DNA of 64,000 nt from Branchinecta lynchi (lineage: Eukaryota; Arthropoda; Branchiopoda; Anostraca; Branchinectidae): positions 14,984,518 through 15,048,517 of the forward strand of contig JAKZAP010000022.1 of the NCBI GenBank assembly GCA_023053575.1, given 5' to 3'. Positions 11,694 through 24,600 of this stretch are shown in pieces. Position 1 is the stretch's first letter, and the number at the start of each line of letters is the position of its first letter. The translations under genes and the position numbers were made by a program. The notes under the pieces were generated by a model that saw only the letters and a list, made by a program, of their open reading frames with translations, ran no database searches and was not told where the DNA came from.

Positions 11694-12418
11694 CATGCGA
11701 CATATGACACAAATCGTGCGACAAGCAACGCAGAACTTTGCCTTTTGTCGCAGTGTCGGATGCACTTAAATATTTAAACTGATCCGACATAACGCATGCG
11801 ATCTTGGGGGGAAACAAAAGAAAAAAAAACAAAGATTAGTTTATTTTCAGGACTAAAAATTGCTCTACTTTGTTCTGCAAAATATCTTCTGAATAAACTT
11901 GTATTAACCTGTTTGTATTAACCTGTTTCCCAGAATCATCAGAGGTCGTTTCCCCAAGGGCTTCTTCGTCCTTTTGTTGGCACTTGCGATGTGAGTGGAT
12001 ATTAGTATTTATTTTGAGACGACTTCAAGCCCAAATTTGGCAATTGTCGTTCTGCAAAACAACCGTAGTATCAGAAAAGTGCAAAAAACGAAAAAAGCAG
12101 ATCAGTTACCATGGTATAGTCATTGAGATTTTGGAGGTGTAGATTTCTTCGGCGTATTTTTCAGAGGACATGGCTTATTTTTTTTACCACAATCTCGCAA
12201 CACTGGCCCAGAGCTGCCACCAACAGTAAAAATGTACTTTATCTAGTAAAAAAAAAAAAAAAATCTAGTAAATATAGAAGATCCAGTAAAATTCCTTTTA
12301 ATCTAGTAAACAGCCTCCAGTTTCTAGTAAAGAAAATGGTCTAACCCAGAAGCTGTGTCATTTTTCACAAATTATAAGGAAATGTACAGAGATATTAGGA
12401 TCTTCTATTGCTCCTCAC
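11694..12418. other. Noncoding stretch with CTAGTAAA repeats
   Basis: TCTAGTAAA-type strings recur at 12238-12330 around an A run. No coding evidence. Confidence 0.45.
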
Positions 12419-12759
12419 CAGGGGCGTCATGACTGCGGGGGGATGGGGGGACGCCCCCCCAAAGCTGTCGGCCAGTCGGTAAAAAATAACCGAGTCGGCG
12501 CGAAGCGCCGCGATTTTTCGTCAAAACAGTTGATTTTTTCATGAAAACAGTCGGTTTTTCTAAATATTGGTCGACTTTTCGTCAAAATAGTCGGTTTTTC
12601 TGAAAATCAGTGGATTTTTCCGAAAATCAGTCGATTTTTTTCAAAACTGTCATTTTTGTTGTTGAAAAAAGTCGTTGAAGAAACAGTCGGTAAAAATTAC
12701 CAACCAGTAGGTCAATTCCTCGTCCCCCCCCCCAAACATTTTGGCTAGTGACGCCTCTG
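12419..12759 (+). mobile_element. hAT-like poly-G MITE (341 bp)
   Basis: Ends CAGGGGCGTCATGACTG / CTAGTGACGCCTCTG; target duplication CTCCTCAC (12411-12418) and CTCCTCTC (12760-12767), 7 of 8. The interior has repeated TTTTTCGTCAAAACAGT and CAGTCGGTTTTTCT strings. Confidence 0.9.
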
Positions 12760-12954
12760 CTCCTCTCTCTCTGCAGATAGCCCCATACATTTGCAGAGGC
12801 CAGAGCGACAGTCCTAAACTTCGTCTGTTAACCGAATCAAGGGATTAGAGCTCTTTTACCATTGTGCTAGGTCTTTATCCCTGATGAAAATGAACGAACT
12901 AACTGTTTTCAGAAAAATCTTCTGGTTTTAACAGAATTTGACCTGTTTAAAGAA

Positions 12955-14600
12955 AACACGAATGTCCTTACAACAAGAGCTGAAAGCTCATATGGCACTT
13001 GTCGGAACAGTTAGCATGTTTGTCAGTTGGTCCTCCTGCAGCTACCCCTCCCCCGATCAGACCCACACCGGACTTGAAGAACATTTGAGACACTCGTTCT
13101 TGACACTTGTCAAGTTTCATGCACGTCCAATCACCCGTTCCTAAATTATGAATGCCACCGGATTCTGGATTCCTCATCCCTCTACTCCCCCCACGATGGT
13201 CGGATTGGGGAAGGGACTATTTTCAAGACAATATGTCCCTAATTGGCCTGCCAAGTTTCATAGTCCTAGCGCATCTGGAAGCACCCTAGTTCGAGTTCAC
13301 AGGAATTCCGGGAAACCCCCTCCACTTCCCCCATCGTGACACGATCCGGTCCTGTTTCGTCAGGAATGCATCTAGGGTTTACGCTTGCTCTTCCAACCAA
13401 GTTCAACTCCGATGCCTCGACTTTAAGCGATTCACGAGATTTCCGGTGCCCCCTCCAGCTCCCCCCCTCTCAGTGATCAGATCCGGTCCAGACTTGAAAC
13501 TGAACATCCAAGACCCTTGTCCTTAATACTTACTAAGTTTCATACACGTCTGATCACCCATTCCAAAGTTGTGAATGTGACTGGATTCCGGATTCTCCAC
13601 CCTTCTTCTCCCCCCAAGATGATCGGATCGGGGAAGGGACTGTTTTCAAGTCAATATGGTAGAATTCCTAAAACGCCTGCCAAGTTTCATGGACCTAGCA
13701 CATCTGGAAGTACCCTAACTCGAGATCACCGGAATTCCGGTAAACCCCCTCCAGCTCCCCCCACCTTGACACGATACAGCCCCCCCCCCCCCCCCTCCAG
13801 GTATCGTATCCGGTCCGGATTTGAGAAGGAACATCTGAGGCACCTGTTCTTGACACTTTTTAAGTTTCATGCACGTCCGATTACCCCTTCCAAAGTTATG
13901 CATGTTACTAATTTCCGGATTCCCCATCCCTCCACTCCCCCTACGATGGTCAGATTGGAGAAACGACAATTCTTAAGGCAGTCTGTTCGGGTCCCTGATA
14001 TGCCTACCAAATTTCATCGTCCTAGTACCAAACTCGCGGTATCACTGAATTCCCCCCTTCCAACTCCCCCCACAGTGCCCGAATCCGGTCCGGTTATGTC
14101 AATGATGTAGCTAGGATTTGTGCTTGTTCTTCCCACTAAGTTTCGTCCCGATCCCTCCACTCTAAGCGTTTCTTAAAATGTCCGGTTCCCCCTCCCGCTT
14201 CCCCCAAAGTCACCGGATCCGGTCCGGATTTTAAGTGGGTCGTCTGAGGCACGAGATCTCTCCAAATATCAAATTTCATTGCTATCCGTCCACCCTTTCA
14301 AAAAATACAAATTCCTCAAGATTCCGGATTCCCCCTCAGTCCACTCCCCGAAAGATGGTCGGATCGGGGAATTGACTATTTCCAACTTAATCATTTGGGG
14401 TCCCTGTTACGCCTGCCAAGTTTCACCGTCCTAGCTTATGTAGAAGTGCCCGAACTAGCAAAACCCGGATCGACCAACCGACAGACAGACCGACCGACCG
14501 ACAGACCGACCAACCGACCGACCGACAGACCGACGGACGGACAGAAATTGCGATCGCTATATGCCACTTGGCCGAAGGGTAGGTGCAATAAAAATCGTGG
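12955..14600 (+). repeat. Modular C-rich dispersed repeat with GACA/GACC tail
   Basis: At least four diverged modules of about 330-420 bp, each starting near (G)ATCCGGTCCGGACTTGA and containing AAGTTTCATGCACGTCC, CTCCCCCCACGATGGTCGGA and CCAAGTTTCATCGTCCTAG. The array begins with ACAAGAGCTGAAAGCTCATA and ends with a GACA/GACC run followed by GCGATCGCTATATGCCACTT. Copy A (1-830) holds the last modules. A short copy lies at 21718-22290. Proline-rich open frames across it follow the modules and are not treated as genes. Confidence 0.8.
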
Positions 14601-16069
14601 CGCTTCGCGCCGATTCACATTTTCTTTACCGATTGGCAGACAATATTATGAGGAGACGCCCCCCCCCCCTCACCTCATTTGTGACGTTTCTGCTCTTTAT
14701 GACCAAAGGTTCGTTCCAGCTCCTCTCAATAGTTACTTCGGAGTAACTACGTGTGACGTCACAAATTAACTACTACCTGGAACGGTCGAAGCTACTACGG
14801 GACGAGATAACGTGTGTTTCTTGAATGCAAGAAGAAAAGGGGACTGCGCGGGGAAGGATGAACAAAAAAGAATTGTTTGTTTTTTCTGGATAAGACCGGA
14901 TTGATAATTATTTTGAAACAGATTCTTCAAGTCAGGAGAAGAGGAGCTAATGCTTCAGGCTTGTAAATGGAGCCGTGACATTGACTATGCCCGTTAATTC
15001 TTTGTCTCTGTTCCGCTTGTGTCTTTATAGTCGCTAAATCCTTATTTTAACATATCATTTTTTCCTAGCCGGAATCGCAACAGTCTTTCTTATTCCTTTC
15101 TTATCCCTATTCCTTTCTTAGTCTAGAACCCAATGATGTCATCATGTTTGATGAGAAGCCAAAGGCCAAGCACAGCTGATAATCACGCAATAATGTCCTG
15201 TTTACTTTAGCAATTACACCGTGTCTGACTTTGCTGCTCGAGTTCGCTTCTCAAGACGGCGCTTGGAAAGTGACAGTTAGCTAAAGACGGTCGGGTACTA
15301 TCTTTACAAAAATTTACTTCAAAGTAATGCACTTCCTTGTGCTCCCCGTAACTTTTAGACAAGTTGGAACGCTGAAAGTAACTGGAAAGTAACTGAAAAG
15401 TAACTATGTAACTTCCGGGCCGAGCTGGAACGAACCCCAAGTCCGTGGTCGTTTTTGATAATTTCTTTAGCCTACTGATCAGAAGTGTGACTCAAAACTC
15501 GTGCCTAAAAATTTAACTGTCTTTGAATGTGTTAGTAAATTTTATTAGAATCTAGTAAAAAAAAAATCTCTCGATTCCAGGTAAATCAGTTTTTGGTCGA
15601 GTGGCAACATTGCATCAGCCACGCAAACAATTCAAAAGTTAAGTGCGGCGCGGAGGGTAAAATACTAAATGGAAGTCCAATCTCATTGTGATAGCTGTGA
15701 AGAATTAAGGAACCAACTTGGCTTGACCGAAAAGGATTTTTCCTCACCACCCAAGCCAAGGAATGCTGGCTTGGTACTTGCTGCTTGTTTTGGTTGGTTC
15801 CCTTCTCTCAGCCTTCTCTGTTTGTTTGGTTGTTTCATATCCAGCTTCTGCCTCTAGCCATCTCTTGCAGCTCTGTCTCTCATCGTCAAGCCTTTTTTTT
15901 AAATGACAGTTGACAGATTTGAAATGACTTTTTAAACAGTATATACAATAAACAGGGCAGAGCAGGGGTATAGTGGAAATTTTGAACTCAAAATTAAAGC
16001 TGAAAGGCATGGAATCATAAATAAATCAGCAAATAAGCACTTACAGTTAATTTGGTTTGTCAGTTTAGG

Positions 16070-17407
16070 CAGGGGCGTCGCAAGTGGATTTTCGGTGGGG
16101 GGGGGGTGCAGAGCCAAAATTTTACCGAATCTTTCAAATTTTTTACCGAATCCTAGAACTTAGAATTCGGGCTTTTAATTATGGAACAGAAATGATTACG
16201 TAGGAAGAGTAACAATAAAGGGCAGCATTAAAGACGCTAAGCCAAGTATTAGGCGGCATTTGGCGAAGCCCACATGGAGAATATATTGCCGGGCATGATT
16301 GCAGGAACTGTTTCTATCTATTATAGCCAGCGCTGCAGGCGAAATTTTTTGAAATCCATTTTTTTTACCATAGGCTAATGTTTAACTGCTTCTCTTACAA
16401 ATTCTATCATTTACCCTTGGTTAAATACCGAGACTCAAAGAAGTTCCGGAAACCGGATGGAGTGATGTTCCGGCAGCAGCAGCAACTGTAGTCTAGTCAA
16501 CATACTACCGATAATCAAATAAAGTGAGCGCTGCAGGCAAAATTTTTGGTTGCTTTTCCCTGCCAAATTTAATTTCAATCCAAATTCTAGCTTTTAATGT
16601 TTTGAAATCTCAATCCTTAAACTGGCTTAAAACCCCCGCCAAATGATGGGCCCTTCCACAAAATAGAGAATATTACAAAAAGTGCTGCAGGCGGAATTTT
16701 CGTAATATTTATGATTAGAAATTCTTTTTGGGATCCATATTCTTTTTCACCCAAAATCACCCAAAGTCCCTTTTGTCTGCGACCAGTGCTTAACTCGACC
16801 TCTTCTAAGTTTCGAGGTTTGTGGTAACTTCCGAATCCTGGCAATTTTAACGAGTAAATTACCGAATCCCAGTTATTATACCGAATAAGTTTAGACCAAT
16901 AGCATATTTGGGATTCTGTATAACTACCGTATCCCGGTTATTATACAGAATTGTTTTGGTATTGAAAGACTACCGAACAATGTTCATATTTGGTATACTT
17001 TCGTAGAAAATGGAAGAAAGTCGGATTCGTGGTTAACTTCCTACTACATACAGAACAAATTACCGAATCCGAATCATGATACCTAACAGTTTTGAACCAA
17101 TAACTTATTCGGGAGTCTTTGTAACTACGGAATCTCCATAAATATACGGAACAGCTCTGGGATGGAAAAATTACCAAATGATTTCAGCAAATTCTCTCAC
17201 CAAATTCGTGATAACTACCGAATAGTGCCAATTAACCAAATCCTGATCATTATACCAAGAGATTTGTACAGATAGCCTATTTAGGATTCTGTATAACTAC
17301 CGAATCCACGTAAATGTATTGAACAGTTCTGCTGTCGAAAAAATACCAAACAGTTTTAATCTCAAAAAGGTGGGGGGGTGCTGCACCCCCCCCTTGCGAT
17401 ACCCCTG
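16070..17407 (+). mobile_element. hAT-like ACCGAAT element, duplicate of 2306-3643
   Basis: Same ends and same flanking AGTTTAGG / AGTATAGG as the copy at 2306-3643; present because of the segmental duplication. Confidence 0.85.
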
Positions 17408-18603
17408 AGTATAGGGACAGGGTACCCAAGTATTTTTGTATACCCTGCTACTGTATTACCTCCCTACTACTGGTCTTTTAGTGTGGGCTATACAAAAGGA
17501 TTGATGTAGACAACATTTGGTAAATATAGCTCTAATAAAATGCAGCTGACATATCCACATTGCACTATCAAATACAACATTTGGCATATCCAGAATCCAG
17601 TCATAGGTGAGGTGGTAGAGTCCAGGTAGAGTCTGCCATAGACTTCCTGTTGCCTGAACACCCTTCCCTTATGCCTGCTGCCAAACCATTAGCATTGGCC
17701 ATGCATTGGCAAACCAATTAGAAAATCCCTTCTTAGAATATTATTTTCAGGTGGTTCAGCCTTGGCAGTCAGTTTGATCTGCATCCCTTTTGTCCTTCCT
17801 GGCTTTAGAAGGATTTGTCTACCCTATGTACCAGCAAGTACTGAACAGGTAAATATTTAGTGACTACAGTAGAGGGATTCACATCAGACTTTGCCCAGCT
17901 TAGAATGACATCAAAGTAATGAAAGCTCAAACCTAGCAAAGTTATGTGCAGCATTAAGCAAATGATTTAAGTAAACCAAAGTTAAGTTAAGCTACGAAAT
18001 GAGATTTTCTTTTTATCTTTGTTCTTTTTTGGCCAGTTGTTTTAGCACCCCATAATTGCCAGGTTACAGCATTTCATGTATTGTAATTGTTTTGCATTAC
18101 TTTCATGACCGTCGAGCATTCCAACAATTATAATGCCCAGAAGTATACAACAAAAAACAGGGATTCACTTACGTTTCATTCTTTGAATCGGAAGAAAGCT
18201 GAATTGTTTTGAAGTACTTGGTTTTTTGGTGATATGAAGTTTGTACTTTATCATTTATATATGACGATATGAGGGGAAAATAAGAGCAAGTTTTCCAGAA
18301 ATTTAGAAACCAGTTCTAAGAAGCATACCTGTACTTTACATGAGCACAATTTAGATTTAACTTCTTTTCTTCTTGGTTGTATTCTAACATCTGACCAATA
18401 GTTACTGAAAGCTACCAGCTCTGTTTCAGACTGCAATGTAGTTACCATTGGAAACGACTCTAGCTTCCACTGTCACAGTGTATTTAAGGCCCACTTTAAG
18501 CCAGTAATTTCCGAGCGGTCTTGCCAGAGAGTGGGAAAACTAGTTGTAGGCTGGTCTTGTAAGCATCACATCCCAGCTATCCCTGATTAAGCCCATATTG
18601 AGT

Positions 18604-20492
18604 TGCAGATCGAGCTACCTCGGACCAGGGTTGTCAGGACTGGGGGGGGGGGGGACGCCCCCCCCCCCAATGTTGTCGGCCAGTGGGTAAAAAATAAGCT
18701 GCTCGAAGTATCGTGAAGTGGCGAGATTTTTCGTCAAAACAGTTGATTACTTTCTTGAAAACATCCGGTTTTTCTGAAAATCAGTTGATTTTTTGTCAAA
18801 ACAGCCGGATTTTCTGAAAATAGTCGTTTTTCTGCAAAAACATTCGGTAAATATCACCAGCCAGTCGGTAAATGCCTTACCCCCCCTCCAAACATTTTGG
18901 CTAGTAACGCCTCTGCCTCGAACATGTTATGCACATGGACGATTCCAGATCACGAAGCAGGGGAGTTGCAAGGGGTGAAGGGGGTGCAGCCCCCTCCACA
19001 CTTTTTTGAGATTCAGTAAGCTTTTTTGGGCCGGGGAGTTGTTCAGTATTGTCTTGATACCAGAACTATTCGGTATAGGCTATTTACGTGGATTCGGTAG
19101 TTTACACCGAATTGCAAATACGGTATCGGTACAAATCTGGTATAAGTATCGGGATTCGTCATAATTGCTAGGATTCGATAGTTATCACGAATTCGATGAG
19201 CGAATTTACTGAAATTATTTGGTAATTTGTCGGTACCAGAACTATTTGGAACATTTATGGAGATTCGGGAGTTAACAAAGAGTCCCGAATAGGCCATCCG
19301 TCCAAAAATTTTGGGTATCATGATTGGGGTTCGGAAGTTTATTCGGTATTTTCAGGATTCGGTAGTTAGCTTACCACGAATCCCGAGTTTTGTTCCAGTT
19401 TTGACGAAATTATACCGAATACGAATATTATTCGGTAGTTTTTAGATAACGAAACAATTGGGTATAATAACTGGGATTTGTAAGTTATACAGAATCCCGA
19501 ACAGGCTATCGGTCTGAACTTATTCGGTATAGTAACTTGTACTTGGTAATTTATTCAGTATAATTCCCAGGATTCGGTAGTTACCACGAAGAGCTCGAGT
19601 GAAGCATTGGTCGCACACAAAGGGCTGATCTATTATTTCATTGGTAGTCTTTGTTATTGTTGATGCTGTTGATGATAAAGATGCTGTGATCATAAATGTT
19701 TCGAAAATTCCGCCTGCGGCGCTTTTCTTAATATTCTCGATTTGGTGGAACGGCGGGTTTTTAGCCAGTTCTGGGATTGGGATTTGAGAGACATTAAAAG
19801 CTAGAATCTGCATGGAAACAGTAAAATTGGGCAGGAAGAAGGTGACAGTAGCTGCTACTGTCGGGAAGTCGCTCCATCCGTTTTCTCAAAATTCTTAGGA
19901 TCTTGGTGTTTAAAATGATAGAATTTGTAAGAGAAGCAGTTAAATCTTAACCTACAGAGGACAAAGATGAATCTAGAAAATTTTCGCCTGCCGCGCTCAA
20001 TTTAATTTTGTCTTGGGTATAATAAATAGAAGGTGTAACTGCAATGATGACCTCCAGTATATTGGCCAAGTGGGCTTCGCCAACGATTTTCATGCTGCCC
20101 TTTTGTCTTACTCTTTGTACGCAATCCTTTCTGTTCAGTAATCTGTAGCTCGAATTCTCAGTTTCTAGCATTCGGTAAAATTTCTCGCTCTGCACCCCCC
20201 CCCCCCCCCCCCCCCCCCCGGCCCCCAACGGAAATGCACTTGCGACGGCCCTGTCCCCAAGTCAACATTATTTTGTCACCTGAAGGCACCCCAAAAAATG
20301 CACTCCGTCATACCTACAACAACGACCTGCGGAACTTACATTTCTCGTTAGAGTTGGCGTGGAAGACGTCGCAAGTTTCAGCGCAGACTGGAGACTCTTC
20401 TTAGCCTTCTGATGGAAGCCTCTGGTTTCGAATCTAAGGTCTAGGGTAGGGAAATGCTAAGCCTAAGGTTTAAGTTGAAGGACTTCGCATTC
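18604..20492 (+). mobile_element. Copy B of the nested LINE relic and its two insertions
   Basis: Contains the MITE at 18626-18915 and the inverted ACCGAAT element at 18958-20253, with the same target duplications as copy A. The homopolymer C run near 20196-20219 is longer than in copy A. Confidence 0.85.
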
Positions 20493-20605
20493 AGACCACT
20501 CATTTCCTAGTAACCACTCATTTCCTAGTATTGGGGAAAGCCTACAGTTCTAAGCTGGGCGCCTTAGTGGCTGGGGATTTTTTGCATGTTGCATGAACAG
20601 AAGGG

Positions 20606-20990
20606 ATTAGTTGCGTTTCTGATCCGAATTCTCCTATGTCGCGTTTTTGGACTATTCAGATGAAGTGAGTTCTCGTTTTCTCGCGTTTTTGTCAGAATTG
20701 AGAACGGGGAAAGCCTCGCGATTCTGCAGAATCGAAAAGTTGCTCCGGTGGTGAATTCTCGATTCTGGTCTCTCCATTGTCCTCCATGATTGGTCAACAG
20801 AGTGCGGGTGTTCAATATGCATACAAACGTATACCGGGTTGCGGACGAGCTGCAAAACTAGTGTTTTTGTCAAAAGCGAGAATGGAGAAGTCAGAGGAGC
20901 AAACATGGTAATTTGTGCGAGAATCGAATTCAGAAGTGATGATTCGGAACGGAGAATTTGGATCAAAAGCGCAAGTATTGTCAGTAGGAC
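20606..20990 (+). repeat. Dispersed repeat with GAATTCTCGATTCT motifs, copy 1
   Basis: Shares ATTGGTCAACAGAGTGCGGG and surrounding sequence with 59168-59410. Copy A of the segmental duplication (6830-6949) is cut by the N gap inside this repeat. Confidence 0.75.
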
Positions 20991-21605
20991 ATGCATCCAA
21001 TTCTGGTCCATCAGTACAGATTAGTTCGTATATTTATCGTTTCGTTGTATAGCTGTTTCCCATTGAACGGGCCATCGATTCCTTTGGGATTTCGTTGAAG
21101 TTTAGATACCTCTTTATATAAATAACAAAGGACTTGAACTTGATCACTGTCTGAAAGAAATGTTGGTACCTGGCATCGGCGGTATCAGTCCAGGTCAGAA
21201 GAGAGAAAAGGAGGGCAGAAATGGAATGCATACATTTTAATGTGAACTTGGACTCCTATAGAGGATTTTATTTCATTTGATGACTTTCATAGGATTCCCG
21301 TCTTTGTAATACCCGTCAAGTATGGCAGCCACAGAGTAGCCTAGTCTTTTATGTACAGTATGTTCATTTGTTAATAATTCTTGTTATTTTAATCTCTACC
21401 GCGTTCATGATTTGTTCTTTAATATCCATGCCACCAACTCTTTTCTTTGACAAAGTGTGAATTAGGTGTTCTGTTTTTTACGTAACACCGACGAAACTAA
21501 TATGAGCCATGCCAGGGCAGCGGAGTCCTCACTGTATCGGTTTGCATGTTTTTTCAGTCTGTTATAATAATGATAAAAATTGATAATTATTTTATTTGTT
21601 TTCAG
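20991..21605. other. Upstream of the first methyltransferase exon, no exon recognised
   Basis: No upstream coding exon of the FAM173-type gene could be recognised here. The sequence is AT-rich, and a pyrimidine-rich acceptor precedes 21606. Confidence 0.5.
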
Positions 21606-21686
21606 GTTCAGAATGTGCTGAAAGCATTGAGGTTTTGCGATAAATCTGGTCGACTGTTAGACATTGGGAGTGGTGATGGACGTATT
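21606..21686 (+). CDS. ATPSCKMT: ATPSCKMT-like exon: SAM-binding motif I
   Basis: 27 codons between TTGTTTTCAG and ATT|GTAAGT. It encodes VQNVLKALRFCDKSGRLL and DIGSGDGRI. The glycine-rich loop is the class I methyltransferase SAM-binding motif; its following Val comes from the next exon. Confidence 0.88.
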
Positions 21687-24600
21687 GTAAGTATATCTCT
21701 AGCCATCAGACGAATCTTTGGAAAACAAGAGCTGAAAACTCATATGGCATTTGCAAGAATAAGCAAAATGTTGGCGGGAGTTTTTTGTTTGGGAGTTTTG
21801 TACTGAGTCGAATATTATTTTACTATACACTAGTAAGTAAAAAGTACTGTAAAAGGCATTTCCGCATTTCTAAAACTCCTCTTCTTCGTTGGGCAGTTCT
21901 TTGTTTGGGAGTTTTGTACAGAGTCGAATATTATTTTATTATACACTCAGGGGGGCACAGGTATTAAAATCTATGACATCTAGCCAGGTAGGGGTGGGTG
22001 GTTTGGTCCGAAAATTGTGAATTTAATCCGGGGTGGGTCCCTTCAAATTTGGGATTTTATACCTTGATAAAATAGGGTGGGTGGTGCCACTCCCCCATTG
22101 ATGGTCGGATCGGGGGAGTGATTATTTCCAAGTTAATCCGGTTGGGTCCCTGCTATGCGTGCCAAGTTTTATCGTCCTAGGTCACGTGGAAGTGCCCAAA
22201 CTAGCAAAATGCGGACAGGCAGACAGACAGACAGACATTACGATCGCTATATGGCACTTGAGTAAGCTCAAGTGCCATAAAAAACGAATGGTGGGTAGGC
22301 TAAAAGAAAACGGAAGTGAAGTCTTGTCGTAACAACTGAAGCCGCGTTCGATGAATCGGAACTTCTCTTCAGTAGCCTTAACTCCATCTTCACTGGATTA
22401 TGGAATCTGTCAGTGTAAAATTGCCCGATTTTATGGCACTTGTAGCTTTCGGTTCAAGGGGGATATATTAGTTGCGTTTTTGCAGATACCATCGTATCTG
22501 ATACCACGGTCTAAAGTCGTTTTTGCAGTTGTTGTGGTATCTGATACCGCGGTGAAAGGCGTTTTTGCAGTTATCGTAGTATCTGGCCAGTTATCGTGGT
22601 ATCTGATATTCAGATACCACGGTCCGACCTTGGTAACTGAAAGTCATCTCACTTTCCTCAATGTTTGTCAAATTGGTTGGAAAGAAGTTTGGTACTTAGT
22701 GATGTGACTGAATATCAGTTTTTCTTTTGGGATGACTTCGAAAAACGCAATTTCGGCAATGGTCGTTTTTGCAGAGCAACCGTGTATCAGATACCACAGT
22801 AACAACTAATTGCACGATTGCAATTAGTACAATGTGCACAATTGCACAAAAACAACTAATTGCAAATCCAGTTACCGCGGTAACAATTACCATGGAAGCT
22901 GCAAAAAGGCAACTATTGATTACTTTTCTTTTTGTTGGTCTGCTGATCGTGAGTTGGGTACTTCTAGATGGCATAGGTGGATGAACTGGCCAGTCATGTA
23001 CTGACGTGACCTGGTTGACTTAAAAGCTGTCACTTCCTGTTTCCGACCACTTGGAGGGAGAGCAATTCGGATTTTTTTTTCTTTCGTAGTAAATAAGCTG
23101 GAATGGGAACTGATAGACAAAATGTTCCTCCGGCGGGTTTGAACCTGCGTCCTTGGACTTGAATTACCGTTGCGCCAACCAACTGAGCCACCGGGGTGCT
23201 TGTGCAAACCACTAGAATCGCATATAGAGATCAGGGATCCCGGTTGAGTCAAGTTCGTCTAAATAGTTTAGTTACCATTTCCAGATGGAAACGGGGTACA
23301 TTACAGGAATGGTGATCCTGCTGGAGCAAGCTCAGTTCTTACTTCGATCTTTACATAAATATTCTTTGAGCCCAAGCTGACTTTGAAACATTTATTCAAA
23401 TAATGTTTACAACGGATACGTCAGCTACGATTCTTCATCAGCGATATTTCGGCCCTTCTTGCCAAGAGTCCTCGTCAGGCTGTCAATCCTCTGGTTCAAC
23501 TTCATGGAAGGAAACAAACCTGTAATCAAAGTCAGCTTGGGCTCAAAGAATATTTATCTACGAAGTACGGAACTTTCACAGCCCAGACATGCAGACAATT
23601 ATCCAACTTGGCCGGAAGGAAAGGACAAGTGATAAGATTACAGGTTAGTTTCCTTCCCCGAAGTTGAACCAGAGGATTGACAGCCTGACGAGGACCCTTG
23701 CCAAGAAGGGCCGAAATACCGCTGATGAAGAATCGTAGCTGACGTATCCGTTGTAAACATGGTTTGAATAAATATCTTTACATATTAGATAAAATGTTAT
23801 TCTTATTTATTTTAGGTACTTGCAGCTGCTCGAGATGGCTTCATGTCTGAGGGGATTGAAATCAACTCGGTGCTGGTGCTCTACTCAAAATACAGTGCGT
23901 TGAAGAGCGGTCTAAGCAAAAAGGTATCTTTTTTCAAAAGAGACCTTTGGAAGTATAGCCTAAATCCCTACAAGAGTATAGTCATCTTTGGAGTAGAACA
24001 AATGGTAAGTCAGTATAACTATAATATTATATCAGCTGATTATTTCAGCTGAGGTTTTTCGTGGCCCTTCTTGGCAAGGGTCCTCTTGAGGCTCAAGGTA
24101 GTAAAAATCGATCATGTTTGTAGCTACCAAATTAGACTGTGATATACGAATAAGTAAGTTCAGATTCGGTCTAGCAATTTGTCAGCCTGACAAGATTCCT
24201 CTTCATGATCAAGATGGAAAAACGAACTTGAATTTAAAAGAATATTGCTAGAAGGAATCTCAGCTGAATTTTCCGTTTAGACAGAGCTGTGGCGAGTCCA
24301 GCATATCTGGCTCCGAGACCGAAGTAACGCTCATGGGTCAAGTCCGAGTCCAAGTCCTTGACAAAAATCGTTCGAGACGAGACGAGACCGAGTCTGTGAG
24401 CCTCTCAAGACCAAAGGCGTATTCTCGCCGTTCCCCGAGGACTCCTCGGGGAATCGAAGTGAACGGCGAGAATAGATAGAGTCACTCCACGCGGACTCCG
24501 CGTACAGAAAGGGGAATGCTTCCAAAATGGGTTTTTCAAAAAAAAAAAGTATGCAGTTGACGAAATTATCTGGATCCACTTTATTTTTGGTTTTGTTTAT

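Larger units (their letters stand above)
13766..20727 (+). repeat. Segmental duplication copy B
   Basis: This is the partner of 1-6949, containing the same elements in the same order: modular repeat end, TIR element near 14708-15436, hAT-like element 16070-17407, and LINE relic with two nested insertions. Unlike copy A it runs on without a gap into the methyltransferase gene region. Confidence 0.9.

Noticed and set aside
23128..23196. Functional tRNA gene on the minus strand
   Set aside because: A and B boxes are present but the anticodon arm does not fold canonically; kept only as tRNA-like.
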